Source: Lucifuga dentata
Lineage: Eukaryota > Chordata > Actinopteri > Ophidiiformes > Bythitidae
DNA length: 64,000 nucleotides
Direction of reading: 5' to 3'
NCBI GenBank assembly: GCA_014773175.1
Contig: VXCM01001507.1
Span: 32,222 to 96,221 of the forward strand
Of the stretch, positions 59,101-64,000 are shown in pieces (the stretch's first letter is position 1; the number at the start of each line of letters is the position of its first letter). The notes below the pieces were generated by a model that did not search any database, was not told where the DNA came from, and worked only from the letters and a program-made list of their open reading frames with translations. The translations under genes were made by a program, and so were the position numbers.

Positions 59101-59442
59101 AACACGTACACAAAAGCATGTGAATAACTGCAACAACTACTCCCAGGACAACCACAAATACAAGAATCACACCCACAACAACCAAAAAACAACTTATGCC
59201 ACTAAAACCGACAAACACAAAAAGGACCAAAGCCGTGACATCTGAGTCTTTATGTGTTGCGGTGTTCCTGGTTGTCCATCAGCTGTCCTTTGTTTTGTGC
59301 AGGTAAAGCAGATTCCCTGAGGCGTCTGCAGGACGAGATCCTCCAGAAGTCGGCAAAGCTCAAAGGACTCGACACCAAGCTTGAAGACCTCGTGGCCAAA
59401 CTCAGTAAAAAAGCAGACGACCTTCAGATGTGCCAGGGCTGA
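30508..59442 (+). CDS. lamb3: LAMB3, laminin subunit beta-3 (whole coding span, 23 exons)
   Basis: Laminin beta-3 is the beta chain of laminin-332, which anchors epithelia to the basement membrane. All junctions are GT-AG and all phases agree. With the N duplication at 31747 removed, the coding exons total 3516 nt, or 1171 residues. Human LAMB3 is about 1172 by my recollection. The order is signal peptide (1 to about 22), LN domain from [17 protein letters not shown] (human [16 protein letters not shown]) to about 250, six LE modules (about 256-580), coiled-coil domain II (to about 779), the laminin-beta Cys knot (780-815), then coiled-coil domain I ending MCQG, whose Cys fits the interchain disulfide. 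The LN fold and six rather than more LE modules point to beta-3 and not beta-1/2/4. The largest intron (31902-41324) is filled with repeats. G0S2 is the upstream divergent neighbour, as in mammals. Confidence 0.95.
30716..30736 (+). CDS. lamb3: LAMB3 21-nt micro-exon (optional)
   Basis: Twenty-one bases lie between CATGTTTCAG and GTCATC. Inclusion adds seven residues and extends the hydrophobic core ([15 protein letters not shown]). Skipping also keeps the frame. Including it brings the total length within one residue of human. The splice sites are fair, not strong. Confidence 0.5.
30929..31505 (+). mobile_element. MITE-1 copy 10, LAMB3 intron
   Basis: TTAAAGGACCATACTGG to GGTATGGTCCTTTAA. 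Core TGGGACTATATTTCCTGGCG and GTTAAATAAAGTTAC are present. Confidence 0.9.
31682..31901 (+). CDS. lamb3: LAMB3 exon: start of LN domain (contains assembly duplication)
   Basis: The acceptor CCTGAGCAG ends at 31681 and the donor GTAGGA starts at 31902. It encodes the signal-peptide end and [20 protein letters not shown], then [12 protein letters not shown]. The first 64 coding bases (31683-31746) recur after N 31747 as 31748-31811. The 65-nt excess breaks the frame. Without it the exon is 155 nt and in phase. Confidence 0.9.
32288..32876. repeat. Spaced direct repeat (~115 bp) ending in a 40-bp palindrome
   Basis: TTTGCGACATTATATAATC through CCGAACAAAATGAGACCAAG occurs at about 32300-32457 (with an N-linked extra copy at 32388) and again at 32729-32825. 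The second is followed by the perfect palindrome 32837-32876. Confidence 0.75.
33062..33098. repeat. Hairpin: 16-bp perfect inverted repeat with 5-nt loop
   Basis: Arms GTCCCTGTTTTGTCCC and GGGACAAAACAGGGAC with loop TGTTT. It lies in the large LAMB3 intron. No terminator role is implied. Confidence 0.85.
34290..34440. mobile_element. Partial copy of the TTAA element at 60951
   Basis: AATGTGCAAAA and GTGCACACTGAGTGAAAACA followed by CTCTTTAAGGA match 61010-61150. Ends not resolved. Confidence 0.5.
34545..34772 (+). mobile_element. LINE/SINE 3' tail with (CTTGA)n end, copy B
   Basis: ATTTGAGGAGAGAGAATTTC, CTTCTTAGAGAGCTTGGGCT, GTCTGTAAAGCCCTTTGAGG and a tail ACTTGACTTTACTTGA. It is collinear with 39550-39808. 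Confidence 0.7.
34883..35412 (-). mobile_element. MITE-3 copy, shortened, in the large LAMB3 intron
   Basis: GGGGTAATTCATAAAA at the left and TTTTATAAATCCCC at the right. The inside (AGTTAATGAGCAGCTTCATA; AGCTCCACATTTTA) is the reverse complement of 21069-22557 parts. Confidence 0.65.
35509..35558. repeat. (TG)n microsatellite
   Basis: A pure dinucleotide run in the large LAMB3 intron. Confidence 0.95.
36689..36900. mobile_element. TTAA-flanked piggyBac-type MITE
   Basis: CCCTCTGGAGTC at the left and GACTCCAGAGGT at the right, directly bracketed by TTAA (36685-36688, 36901-36904). This is the TTAA target and CCC-start typical of piggyBac-type ends. It is 212 bp, with poly(T)/N inside. A left-end relative lies at 43185. 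Confidence 0.7.
37726..37791. repeat. (AAAG)n microsatellite
   Basis: A near-perfect tetranucleotide array of about 65 bp. Confidence 0.95.
38821..39110 (-). mobile_element. LINE 3'-tail insertion with perfect 12-bp target duplication
   Basis: It starts with CCATCCATCCATCCATTTTC (the simple-repeat tail read on the other strand). It continues with TCCACACAGAAAGGACCAGG, CGAACCCGAGACCTTCTTGC and GTGCTAACCACTGAGCCAC, a very common teleost non-LTR tail. The exact repeat TAACTTCAGTGT flanks it at 38809-38820 and 39111-39122, showing retrotransposition. Confidence 0.85.
39550..39808 (+). mobile_element. LINE/SINE 3' tail with (CTTGA)n end, copy C
   Basis: Same blocks as copy B, ending CTTGACTTGACTTGACTTGA at 39788-39807. 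Confidence 0.75.
40500..41087 (+). mobile_element. MITE-1 copy 11, LAMB3 intron
   Basis: TTAAAGGACCATACCAG to GATATAGTCCTTTAA, complete. It ends 237 bp before the second LN exon. Confidence 0.9.
41325..41439 (+). CDS. lamb3: LAMB3 exon: LN domain
   Basis: Acceptor CATCTCTCAG, donor GTGGGC at 41440. It encodes [15 protein letters not shown] and later KWWQSKK, equivalent to the human CCKCDSR and RWWQSQ blocks. Phase 0 to 1. Confidence 0.92.
41451..41501. repeat. (GAAA)n microsatellite beside a LAMB3 donor
   Basis: The array begins 12 bases after the exon 41325-41439 donor. Confidence 0.95.
41835..41908 (+). CDS. lamb3: LAMB3 exon: LN domain
   Basis: Acceptor TGTCTGTAG, donor [23 protein letters not shown] is the conserved LN strand (human DVNPVSLQLDL). 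Phase 1 to 0. Confidence 0.95.
42152..42343 (+). CDS. lamb3: LAMB3 exon: LN domain
   Basis: Acceptor CCTCTGCAG, donor GTAAGG. It encodes [20 protein letters not shown] then [13 protein letters not shown], the LN pattern of a Ser/Asp-x-GKTW motif followed by YxAxDC. Phase 0 to 0. Confidence 0.95.
42471..42534 (+). CDS. lamb3: LAMB3 exon: LN domain
   Basis: Acceptor CACCTCCAG, donor GTTAGT. It encodes [11 protein letters not shown]...SQKIE; SQKI is shared with human LAMB3. Phase 0 to 1. Confidence 0.9.
42650..42840 (+). CDS. lamb3: LAMB3 exon: end of LN domain and start of LE1
   Basis: Acceptor CGCCCACAG, donor GTGCAT. It encodes [15 protein letters not shown], then [12 protein letters not shown], the LN-to-LE1 boundary typical of beta laminins. 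Phase 1 to 0. Confidence 0.95.
42931..43051 (+). CDS. lamb3: LAMB3 exon: LE1
   Basis: Acceptor TTCCTCAAAG, donor GTACAC. It encodes [20 protein letters not shown] then RPWKPAE, the canonical LE pattern. Phase 0 to 1. Confidence 0.95.
43185..43440. mobile_element. Relative of the CCC/TTAA element, right end lost; contains N duplication
   Basis: TTAACCCTCTGGAGTCTGA followed by TTTGCTGATTTTTGGAGACT resembles 36685-36770. N at 43356 lies between two 63-bp identical copies. Confidence 0.6.
43651..44236 (+). mobile_element. MITE-1 copy 12, LAMB3 intron
   Basis: ATAAAGGAGCATACCGG to TGTATGCTCCTTTAA. Both ends carry the same G-for-C change (GGAGC/GCTCC). The copy ends 100 bp before the LE2 exon. 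Confidence 0.85.
44337..44525 (+). CDS. lamb3: LAMB3 exon: LE2
   Basis: Acceptor CTCCTCCTCAG, donor GTAAGT. It encodes [32 protein letters not shown] and GYQPNPRS. Phase 1 to 1. Confidence 0.95.
44600..45372. repeat. AT-rich higher-order tandem array, 198-bp period
   Basis: Almost only A and T with sparse C/G. AGTATATAGCATATAAACTA recurs with exact 198-bp spacing (AGCATATA at 44721, 44919, 45117). The array then decays. It sits between the LE2 and LE3 exons. Confidence 0.85.
45566..45721 (+). CDS. lamb3: LAMB3 exon: LE3
   Basis: Acceptor TTGCTGCAG, donor GTGAGT. It encodes [34 protein letters not shown] and NPLGC. Phase 1 to 1. A sense-trap MITE-1 copy starts 54 bp into the following intron. 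Confidence 0.95.
45776..46355 (-). mobile_element. MITE-1 copy 13, LAMB3 intron, sense-trap orientation
   Basis: TTAAAGGACCATACCACC to GGTATGGTCCTTTAA. On the LAMB3 sense strand it offers TTTTTCCTACCTTCCAG ending at 45909, then AATAAA at 46051. Confidence 0.9.
46590..46700 (-). mobile_element. Possible Penelope/LINE 3' end
   Basis: The minus strand reads GCTGAGGATGGCTTAATAGC, TGGAACGTG, then GTAATAAAGGTTTTTGAGC. This GAxG...AACGTG...AATAAAG tail resembles Penelope-type elements. No coding part was seen. Confidence 0.35.
46815..47840. other. LAMB3 intron; possible LINE scrap at 47160-47470
   Basis: GAAGTGATCCAGAAGGCAGC and later GTGGTTCTCTCAGTCTTTAA read like the decayed C-terminal region of a LINE ([21 protein letters not shown]). 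Otherwise no feature was seen. Confidence 0.35.
47841..48034 (+). CDS. lamb3: LAMB3 exon: LE4 and start of LE5
   Basis: Acceptor CCTGTTCAG, donor GTACGC. It encodes [20 protein letters not shown], then [20 protein letters not shown], then [15 protein letters not shown]. Phase 1 to 0. The last ~30 bases plus the donor recur twice downstream in the intron. Confidence 0.94.
48007..48250 (+). repeat. Tandem duplication of the exon end and splice donor (~104-bp unit)
   Basis: GTGATACCTGTGACCAGGTA occurs in the exon (ending across 48034) and again with donors at 48139 and 48242. Spacing is 104 and 103 bp, separated by CA/AAC-rich sequence. Use of the third donor would add exactly 69 in-frame codons, rich in Thr and Asn. 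Confidence 0.85.
48853..48949 (+). CDS. lamb3: LAMB3 exon: LE5
   Basis: Acceptor TTTTTCTGCAG, donor GTGAGT. It encodes [20 protein letters not shown] (human FTGQCPCREGFGG) and DNTYGNP. Phase 0 to 1. Confidence 0.94.
49708..50077 (+). CDS. lamb3: LAMB3 exon: LE6 and start of domain II
   Basis: Acceptor ATTCTTCCTCAG, donor GTGAGG. It encodes [20 protein letters not shown], then [25 protein letters not shown], and the first heptad-rich stretch with an NLT sequon. Phase 1 to 2. It is the longest coding exon. Confidence 0.95.
50626..50786 (+). CDS. lamb3: LAMB3 exon: coiled-coil domain II
   Basis: Acceptor TTGCCCTCAG, donor GTCAGA. It is heptad-like with [10 protein letters not shown] and [20 protein letters not shown]. 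Phase 2 to 1. Confidence 0.9.
51035..51699 (-). mobile_element. MITE-1 copy 14, LAMB3 intron, sense-trap orientation
   Basis: ATAAAGGACCATACCAC to GGTATGGTCCTTTAA. N 51622 separates two identical 78-bp right ends, so the real copy is shorter. The acceptor-like tract ends at 51174 and AATAAA lies at 51329. Confidence 0.88.
52072..52283 (+). CDS. lamb3: LAMB3 exon: coiled-coil domain II
   Basis: Acceptor TTCTTATTCAG, donor GTACAT. It is a Lys/Glu-rich helix ending [14 protein letters not shown]. Human LAMB3 has SSLPDLTP at the same place before the Cys knot. Phase 1 to 0. Confidence 0.92.
53289..53492 (+). CDS. lamb3: LAMB3 exon: laminin-beta Cys knot
   Basis: Acceptor GATTTTTCAG, donor GTAAAA. 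It encodes [20 protein letters not shown] then [15 protein letters not shown], the six-Cys knob peculiar to laminin beta chains. The coil then restarts ([11 protein letters not shown]). Phase 0 to 0. Confidence 0.95.
54110..54254 (+). CDS. lamb3: LAMB3 exon: coiled-coil domain I
   Basis: Acceptor CTGTTTGCAG, donor GTAAGA. It encodes [20 protein letters not shown] and [10 protein letters not shown] (human QVRDFLTD). Phase 0 to 1. Confidence 0.93.
54460..55000 (-). mobile_element. Possible retroelement remnant in a LAMB3 intron
   Basis: TTTATTTATTTGCACAGATA followed by AGCATGAAGACATAATGTGA and GACCTCTAAATCTGATAGAG looks like a fish LINE 3' region on the minus strand, with an AT microsatellite (54520-54574). 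Assignment is tentative. Confidence 0.3.
55175..55382 (+). CDS. lamb3: LAMB3 exon: coiled-coil domain I
   Basis: Acceptor GGTCCGAGCAG, donor GTAAAA. It encodes [20 protein letters not shown] and KLLQEAQDA. Phase 1 to 2. The pyrimidine tract is weak, but phase and the join DFLSD|PSS match the human DFLTDPD order. Confidence 0.9.
56119..56260 (+). CDS. lamb3: LAMB3 exon: coiled-coil domain I
   Basis: Acceptor GTGTTTGCAG, donor GTATGA. It is heptad-rich with [20 protein letters not shown]. Phase 2 to 0. A sense-trap MITE-1 copy begins 156 bp downstream. Confidence 0.92.
56416..57005 (-). mobile_element. MITE-1 copy 15, LAMB3 intron, sense-trap orientation
   Basis: TTAAAGGACCATACCACC to AGTAAGGTCCTTTAA. 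Inverted ends match over about 90 bp. The acceptor-like tract ends at 56549 and AATAAA lies at 56697. Confidence 0.9.
57006..57977. other. LAMB3 intron, no further feature seen
   Basis: A short GGAGGAGGAG run near 57187 and a pyrimidine-rich tract before the next acceptor. Nothing else was recognised. Confidence 0.6.
57978..58154 (+). CDS. lamb3: LAMB3 exon: coiled-coil domain I
   Basis: Acceptor TTTCCTTCAG, donor GTGAGA. It encodes [20 protein letters not shown] and an Ala/Glu-rich helix, matching the human WTRMEELRHQARQQGAEA region. Phase 0 to 0. Confidence 0.92.
58257..58419 (+). CDS. lamb3: LAMB3 exon: coiled-coil domain I
   Basis: Acceptor TTTTTGTGTAG, donor GTAAGA. It encodes [11 protein letters not shown], a Gly-rich interruption ([14 protein letters not shown]), then [10 protein letters not shown]. 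Phase 0 to 1. RGD occurs here, but inside a coiled coil, so integrin binding is doubtful. Confidence 0.92.
59303..59442 (+). CDS. lamb3: LAMB3 last coding exon
   Basis: Acceptor TTTTGTGCAG, stop TGA 59440-59442. It encodes [20 protein letters not shown] and ends DDLQMCQG. The Cys three residues from the end fits the beta-gamma interchain disulfide. Phase 1 in. Confidence 0.94.
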
Positions 59443-59760
59443 GACACAAAACACACCTCAGGACAGTTCTAAATACACACAGAACAGCCTTTCACAGCCT
59501 GAACGTCTCACATTTTGTTTTTCAGGGGGAAGAATCTTTGATATTTTTTAAATTTCAGATTGTTTGGCTGTCCCTTGAATGCAGCATGAACACCAACATG
59601 AACATTTATTGTCAGCTCCATCTTTATATTGTCATATTCTGCTGTGAACATTGTATTACAGTCCTCTTTTTTCAGTTACACTATTTATTTTCTGTTTTGC
59701 TTCAAAATGGTAGAATTTAGCATAGTTAAATAAAAATCTTTTTTTTTTTTTTTTTTNTTT
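59443..59760 (+). other. lamb3: LAMB3 3' UTR
   Basis: Non-coding sequence to the AATAAA at 59729-59734, followed closely by a poly(T) tract with N (59740-59776) that is a genomic repeat. Confidence 0.6.
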
Positions 59761-60950
59761 TTTTTTTTTTTTTTTTACCTCTGTTAAGACAGTTATATTG
59801 TCTGTATAAAATAGTTATATTGTTATACAGTTATATTGTCTGTAGAAAAATATAAAGAAATTGTGATTTCTAAGAAATTTGGTGGGAAGTTGGGCAAAGT
59901 GATCTGTTTTTGGTGTGGATCCAGATTCAAACGTGGCACTTTTTAAACCACTTTACATTTTGACAAAGAATTTCTGAATCTTGAACCGTAGAAACAAAAT
60001 TCTTTCCTTCGTGGATTTCTTAACTTAAAATTAATCTCTCAGTCTGGGCACATTTTTCACAATTTTCAAACGTTTTACAACACACCTCCTGCAAATTTCA
60101 TGTAATCTTTTCCAAAGTTTGTTCATAACATATTTTGGATGAGATGAAATATGGTTGCTCATTTGCTTTTTTGATATTATTTACTGTTTTTCCATAACTG
60201 GTGGACAAACTGTGGTCACTGTGGCCTGTTGCATAAACTCCAGAACTGCAACCAAATTTTGATGACATCATACATATCAGCAGTGCACAGAAAATCCCTC
60301 ATATGAGCAGTTATTAAGATATAAAAGTATAATTTTAAAAATCAGTCTCTGGTTAAGACATGTATCATAATGACCATAACGGTCCCGCTTTTATGGAATG
60401 ACAGAAAGTGTTATTGCAGCGATTCAGTTTCATTCAACACAAGAAGCAAACAAAAGCCTAGTTAATTCTTATTTATTGAGAAAATAATACAAAAAGGATA
60501 ATTTTATGTATGTCACTACATTACATTTGCATATTCAGGATCTCTTAACAGTGTTTGCATCATTTGTGAACCAACTTGCAGCATAAAAGTGGCACATGTA
60601 AGTCAACTATTGCATGACAACTCAAACTGATCAGCATGAAAAAATCTTATTTACATATGATTTACATGCTGAACAGCTGTTTGCTGTGTTGATGAATCTT
60701 CAAAATAAAGTTTAACCACATACTAAAGAAAGAAAAAAAATTCCCACCATCGTTTTTGTGCGGTTGATGTGGAGCGGTGTAAAGAAACAATGATTCTGTT
60801 TAAAAAAAAAAAATAATCAGTCCAAACACCANTGTGGAGCGGTGTAAAGAAACAATGATTCTGTTTAAAAAAAAAAAATAATCAGTCCAAACACCAATTC
60901 CAAAACTGAGATGTGCTACCAGCCCTATAACAAAGTTTAGGAGGTTATCT

Positions 60951-61157
60951 TTAAAGCGGACATATTATCCAAAATTCCATATTGTTATTTTTGTGAAACC
61001 TTAGCAAGGTTTTAATGTGCAAAACAAAAACAAACAAACCAAACAAAAAAAACAACCCACAAACAGTAACTCTGCTTCTGCTCTCCTGTGCTGCAACACC
61101 ACTGTGCACACTGAGTGAAAACAGGCAGTTTTAGTTACTCTCTTTAAGGACCCNAGC

Positions 61158-61188
<31 letters not shown>

Positions 61189-61519
61189 CACACACAAACC
61201 ACACACACTGCGAAATGCGGACATTGCCAAACACTGGCACACTAACCTCGTACATAGTGGGTGTGTCTACCCAGGTGTGTAGGCAGGTAAATTCATGTGT
61301 TACATGTTGTCATCAACATGTTCCAGAAATAAAAGACAAATCAAAAAGAAAGTTTTCAGGGAATTCAGGACCCACGGCTTTGTCTTCCTGAATGCATTTC
61401 TAAAAGCGTCAACCTCAACCTCATTTTGAGTCCTTGACAACCTTCAACACAAATTCCTAACATATCAGAACACAAAACTCGAGCAGAAAGAGAAAGGATG
61501 GATAATATGCTCCCTTTAA
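60951..61519. mobile_element. TTAA-ended MITE-like element
   Basis: TTAAAGCGGACATATTATCC at the left and GGATAATATGCTCCCTTTAA at the right. Inside are a GTGCACACTGAGTGAAAACA block shared with 34360 and a CA run with N at 61154. No ORF of note was seen. Confidence 0.65.
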
Positions 61520-61587
61520 GATTGCAAATACAATTAAAATATTTCACTTCATAAGATGTTATATACATCACCCTGAAATTTCAGCCA

Positions 61588-62431
61588 TTAAAGGCCCATA
61601 CCAGTGATTTTGCATGTTTAAACCCAATAAATACTACCCACATACATGTGACGATTCTGACAACCATTTTCCAAAACATAAATCGGTATTTTAGTTTTCA
61701 TGTTATTTTTCCAGCCCCCTTAATCTTTCAAAATCAAATGTTCAGGTGATGCACCAACCTCAAAAATTCAATGTTTTGCTTTCTAACACGGTTGTCAAAG
61801 GGAAGGTGGTTTTAATTTCTCTGTAAAAGCCAACTTCTCCTGGGNCAGTTAAATAAAGTTACTTCGACAAAAATGTAATAGTCATTGTAATCCATGTATC
61901 ATTCGTTCTTTTCATATTCATTTACAAATCCAACATAAAAAACAAATAATGACTTTTTCATACTTTCGGAAAAAAATTCGGAGAGCTTAAATAATATCAA
62001 AATCAAATTCAGTACGTAACCCCATTTTCTCATTTTCTATTTTTAATTTGAGCATAAAATCGAAAGTGTGAAAAATAATTCATTATTTAATTGTTATGTT
62101 ACATTTGTAAATGAATAACAAAATAACAAATTGTTTTTTCGTTTTCTGATTTTGGATTATTAAATGAACATGAAAAGAACAAATGATACACGGATTCATC
62201 GTGTTCTCTGTGATGGATCACGTACCTCAAGCACATTTCAAGTCTCTACAAGCTGATTTTTATAGCGTACTGGAATGAACTGAAACCAGTGGTGGTCTGG
62301 AAGGCAGGAAAAACAATTCTAATATTTACTGCTCCAGTAGTATGTTGGAGTAAATGGTTGTCAGTCTCGTAACTTGTATGCACATTATATATTGGGCTCA
62401 AACATGCAATACCACTGGTATGGTCCTTTAA
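61588..62431 (+). mobile_element. MITE-1 copy 16, interrupted by a palindromic element
   Basis: TTAAAGGCCCATACC to GGTATGGTCCTTTAA. N at 61845 sits after CTTCTCCTGGG where other copies continue with about 50 more bases, so sequence is missing there. The insert at 61886-62195 splits it. Confidence 0.85.
61886..62195. mobile_element. Palindromic MITE nested in MITE-1 copy 16
   Basis: Ends AATCCATGTATCATTCGTTC and, reversed, AATCCGTGTATCATTTGTTC. Symmetry continues inward through TTCATTTACAAAT/ATTTGTAAATGAA. TCAT flanks both sides (61882-61885, 62196-62199). Joining the flanks restores the host reading AATAGTCATCGTGTTCTCTG. Confidence 0.8.
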
Positions 62432-62751
62432 ACTGATCCAAATGCAGCTCCCAGCCATGTCAAGTCAAATACAGCTTAAAACGATCACAAATTAATATTC
62501 ACATTGCACATTAAACTACTTAAAACAAATTGATGTTATTTTCATTATTTCATGAGAACAAACATACAGTAGATAATAATTCTTTTAGAGAAAACAAATG
62601 TCAGCAGCTTAACATCAGGAGGTTTCATATGAATTCTAAATGTATTGAATTCATGCTTTAGCGGACTGTTCAGTGCTGGATAAGCAGCAAACCGTCAGAT
62701 CCACGATGTCCTTTTACAGTTTAGATGCTTGTTTGCTTGTGTGTTTTGCAG

Positions 62752-62900
62752 CAGAGAAACACATTGAACACGACAATCTAAAGACGGCAGATGTGTTGAG
62801 GCCTTCGTATGCAGACAGAGCTGCCGAGCGCCATCAAGTTCAAAAACTGAAAAAGGAGAGGATTTTGTCAGTTAGCACCAAGATGAGAATCAACGAATAA
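62752..62900 (+). CDS. Unrecognised terminal-exon-like ORF
   Basis: A strong acceptor-like tract (TTGTGTGTTTTGCAG, ending 62751) precedes an open frame. It encodes a charged, helix-prone tail with RPSYADRAAERHQVQKLKKE and ends STKMRINE. The stop TAA at 62898-62900 overlaps AATAAA (62897-62902), as in a compact last exon. No upstream partner exon was found between the LAMB3 end and here. The frame is also open back to ATG 62673 (75 residues). I do not recognise the protein; it may be a real last exon, a pseudogene scrap, or chance. Confidence 0.35.
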
Positions 62901-62902
62901 AA

Positions 62903-63597
62903 TTCTGGTTTGAGTCTGTATATTTCCAGTATTTAATGTCTAAAAGGTACTGAGGGATCACTTCTGAAAGTTCGACATTTGTGTAATTCCAAATCATTCC
63001 CTGAGTTGTTTAATTTGTTTGCTGTAAATGTTATGTTGTTCATTGTCGTAATTTAGCAATTTGTACGCTCAAATTATGAATTGTGTTGTCAAGTTTACAG
63101 TCTCCGTTGTGGCTGGCACATGGATGGACATAAAGGACTAAACACTGTTATGTTGAGGATGCAATCAAGTAATTTGAAGGTATTAAATACTAAACTGTAA
63201 AACAATTTATCAATTTATCGGATTCTGTATTCTGACTGACTTTTTTCTTGACCTGAATGAGATTCTCCTCAGGTCAGCAGCCAATCACATGACAGCACAG
63301 ACTCCAGACTGTGGTGGTTTGTTCTTCCTGTTGTTCCCCTGATCCACAGTTTTCAGACTGTAAAACAAAATGCAGAGACTCAACAATAATTCTTACAAGA
63401 ATAAATTAAATTTGAACAAATTCACTTAATTAGAAATAAATGAACTGTTGACTTGAAAAAAAAACATATTGAAAAGGATCTGAATTGACTTCCTGTTCCT
63501 GTCCAGTTATTTCATGCTGGCTTCAAAAATATTGTAGAATAAACTTTATAGTACAATATTTTTGCAGTTAAATACAACTACCTCTGATGGTATAAAA
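62903..63597. other. Intergenic AT-rich sequence, no gene seen
   Basis: Only short ORFs without motifs. Confidence 0.6.
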
Positions 63598-64000
63598 TTA
63601 AAGGATCATTCCGGCGATCACGCATGTTTGAGCCCAATATATACAACCTGCATACATGTTATGTTACTGACCCAATTTCCAAAACATAAAACCGTATTTT
63701 AGTTTTCCTGTTATTTCTCCAAATCCCCTAATCTTTCAAAATCAAATGTTCAGGTAATATACACACCTTAAAATTCAGTGTTTCGCCTTCTAACACTTAT
63801 GCACAATTGTAAAAGGCACAGTGAGTTTAATTTCTCTCTTAAAGTCATGTTCTCCTGGGACTATATTTCCTGGTGGAGAAATATATTGTCTTCCCTGCAA
63901 TTTTGTGTTGGACCGTTTAAATAAAGTTACTTCAACTTCTTCTTCTTCTTTTCCTTTCAGCTTTCCCTTCAGGGGTCACCACAGCAAATCATCTGCCTCC
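63598..64000 (+). mobile_element. MITE-1 copy 17 (right end outside the window)
   Basis: TTAAAGGATCATTCCGG at the left and the core TGGGACTATATTTCCTGGTG, then GTTTAAATAAAGTTACTTC. After 63940 a CTTCTTCTTCTTC run begins unrelated sequence, so the copy may itself be interrupted. Confidence 0.75.

Overview
This is eukaryotic DNA, almost certainly from a teleost fish. It has intron-split genes with GT-AG junctions, long CA/TG and GAAA microsatellites, and many fish-type DNA transposons (hAT and TTAA-flanked elements) and LINE tails. No bacterial, CRISPR, rRNA or tRNA feature was seen.

Three genes are clear. (1) The last four exons of LDLRAD2 (804-6001, +) encode a CUB-like ectodomain, an LDLa module, a Pro/Thr stalk, and a transmembrane segment with a Cys-rich tail; the 5' exons lie left of the window. 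(2) G0S2 (18715-19080, -) is a single-coding-exon lipolysis regulator with a recognisable non-coding first exon and TATA box. (3) LAMB3, the laminin beta-3 chain (ATG 30508 to TGA 59442, +), has 23 coding exons that I could join in phase. The joined frame gives 1171 residues, within one residue of the human protein as I recall its length. It contains signal peptide, LN domain, six LE modules, coiled-coil domain II, the laminin-beta Cys knot, coiled-coil domain I and a near-terminal Cys. G0S2 and LAMB3 are also neighbours in human 1q32; LDLRAD2 (1p36 in human) is not.

Two weaker candidates are a terminal-exon-like ORF at 62752-62900 (+) and a GC-rich open stretch at 12943-13232 (-). Neither was recognised.

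The rest is repeats. The dominant one is a roughly 580-bp TTAA-flanked element with inverted ends of about 90 bp (called MITE-1 here), present in 17 complete or partial copies covering about 15% of the window. Three copies in LAMB3 introns carry a splice-acceptor-like tract followed by AATAAA on the sense strand, a gene-trap-like arrangement. Other elements include a hAT nested in a hAT, each with a perfect 8-bp target duplication; a hAT inside a MITE-1; a palindromic element inside another MITE-1; a MITE-1 inside a third family; an L2-like LINE remnant; a LINE tail with a 12-bp target duplication; a ZBED-like hAT transposase fragment; a 198-bp-period AT-rich tandem array; and a 40-bp perfect palindrome.

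Nine single-N gaps are flanked by exact direct duplications of 61-78 bp. These look like assembly artefacts, and one frameshifts LAMB3 in its LN-domain exon.
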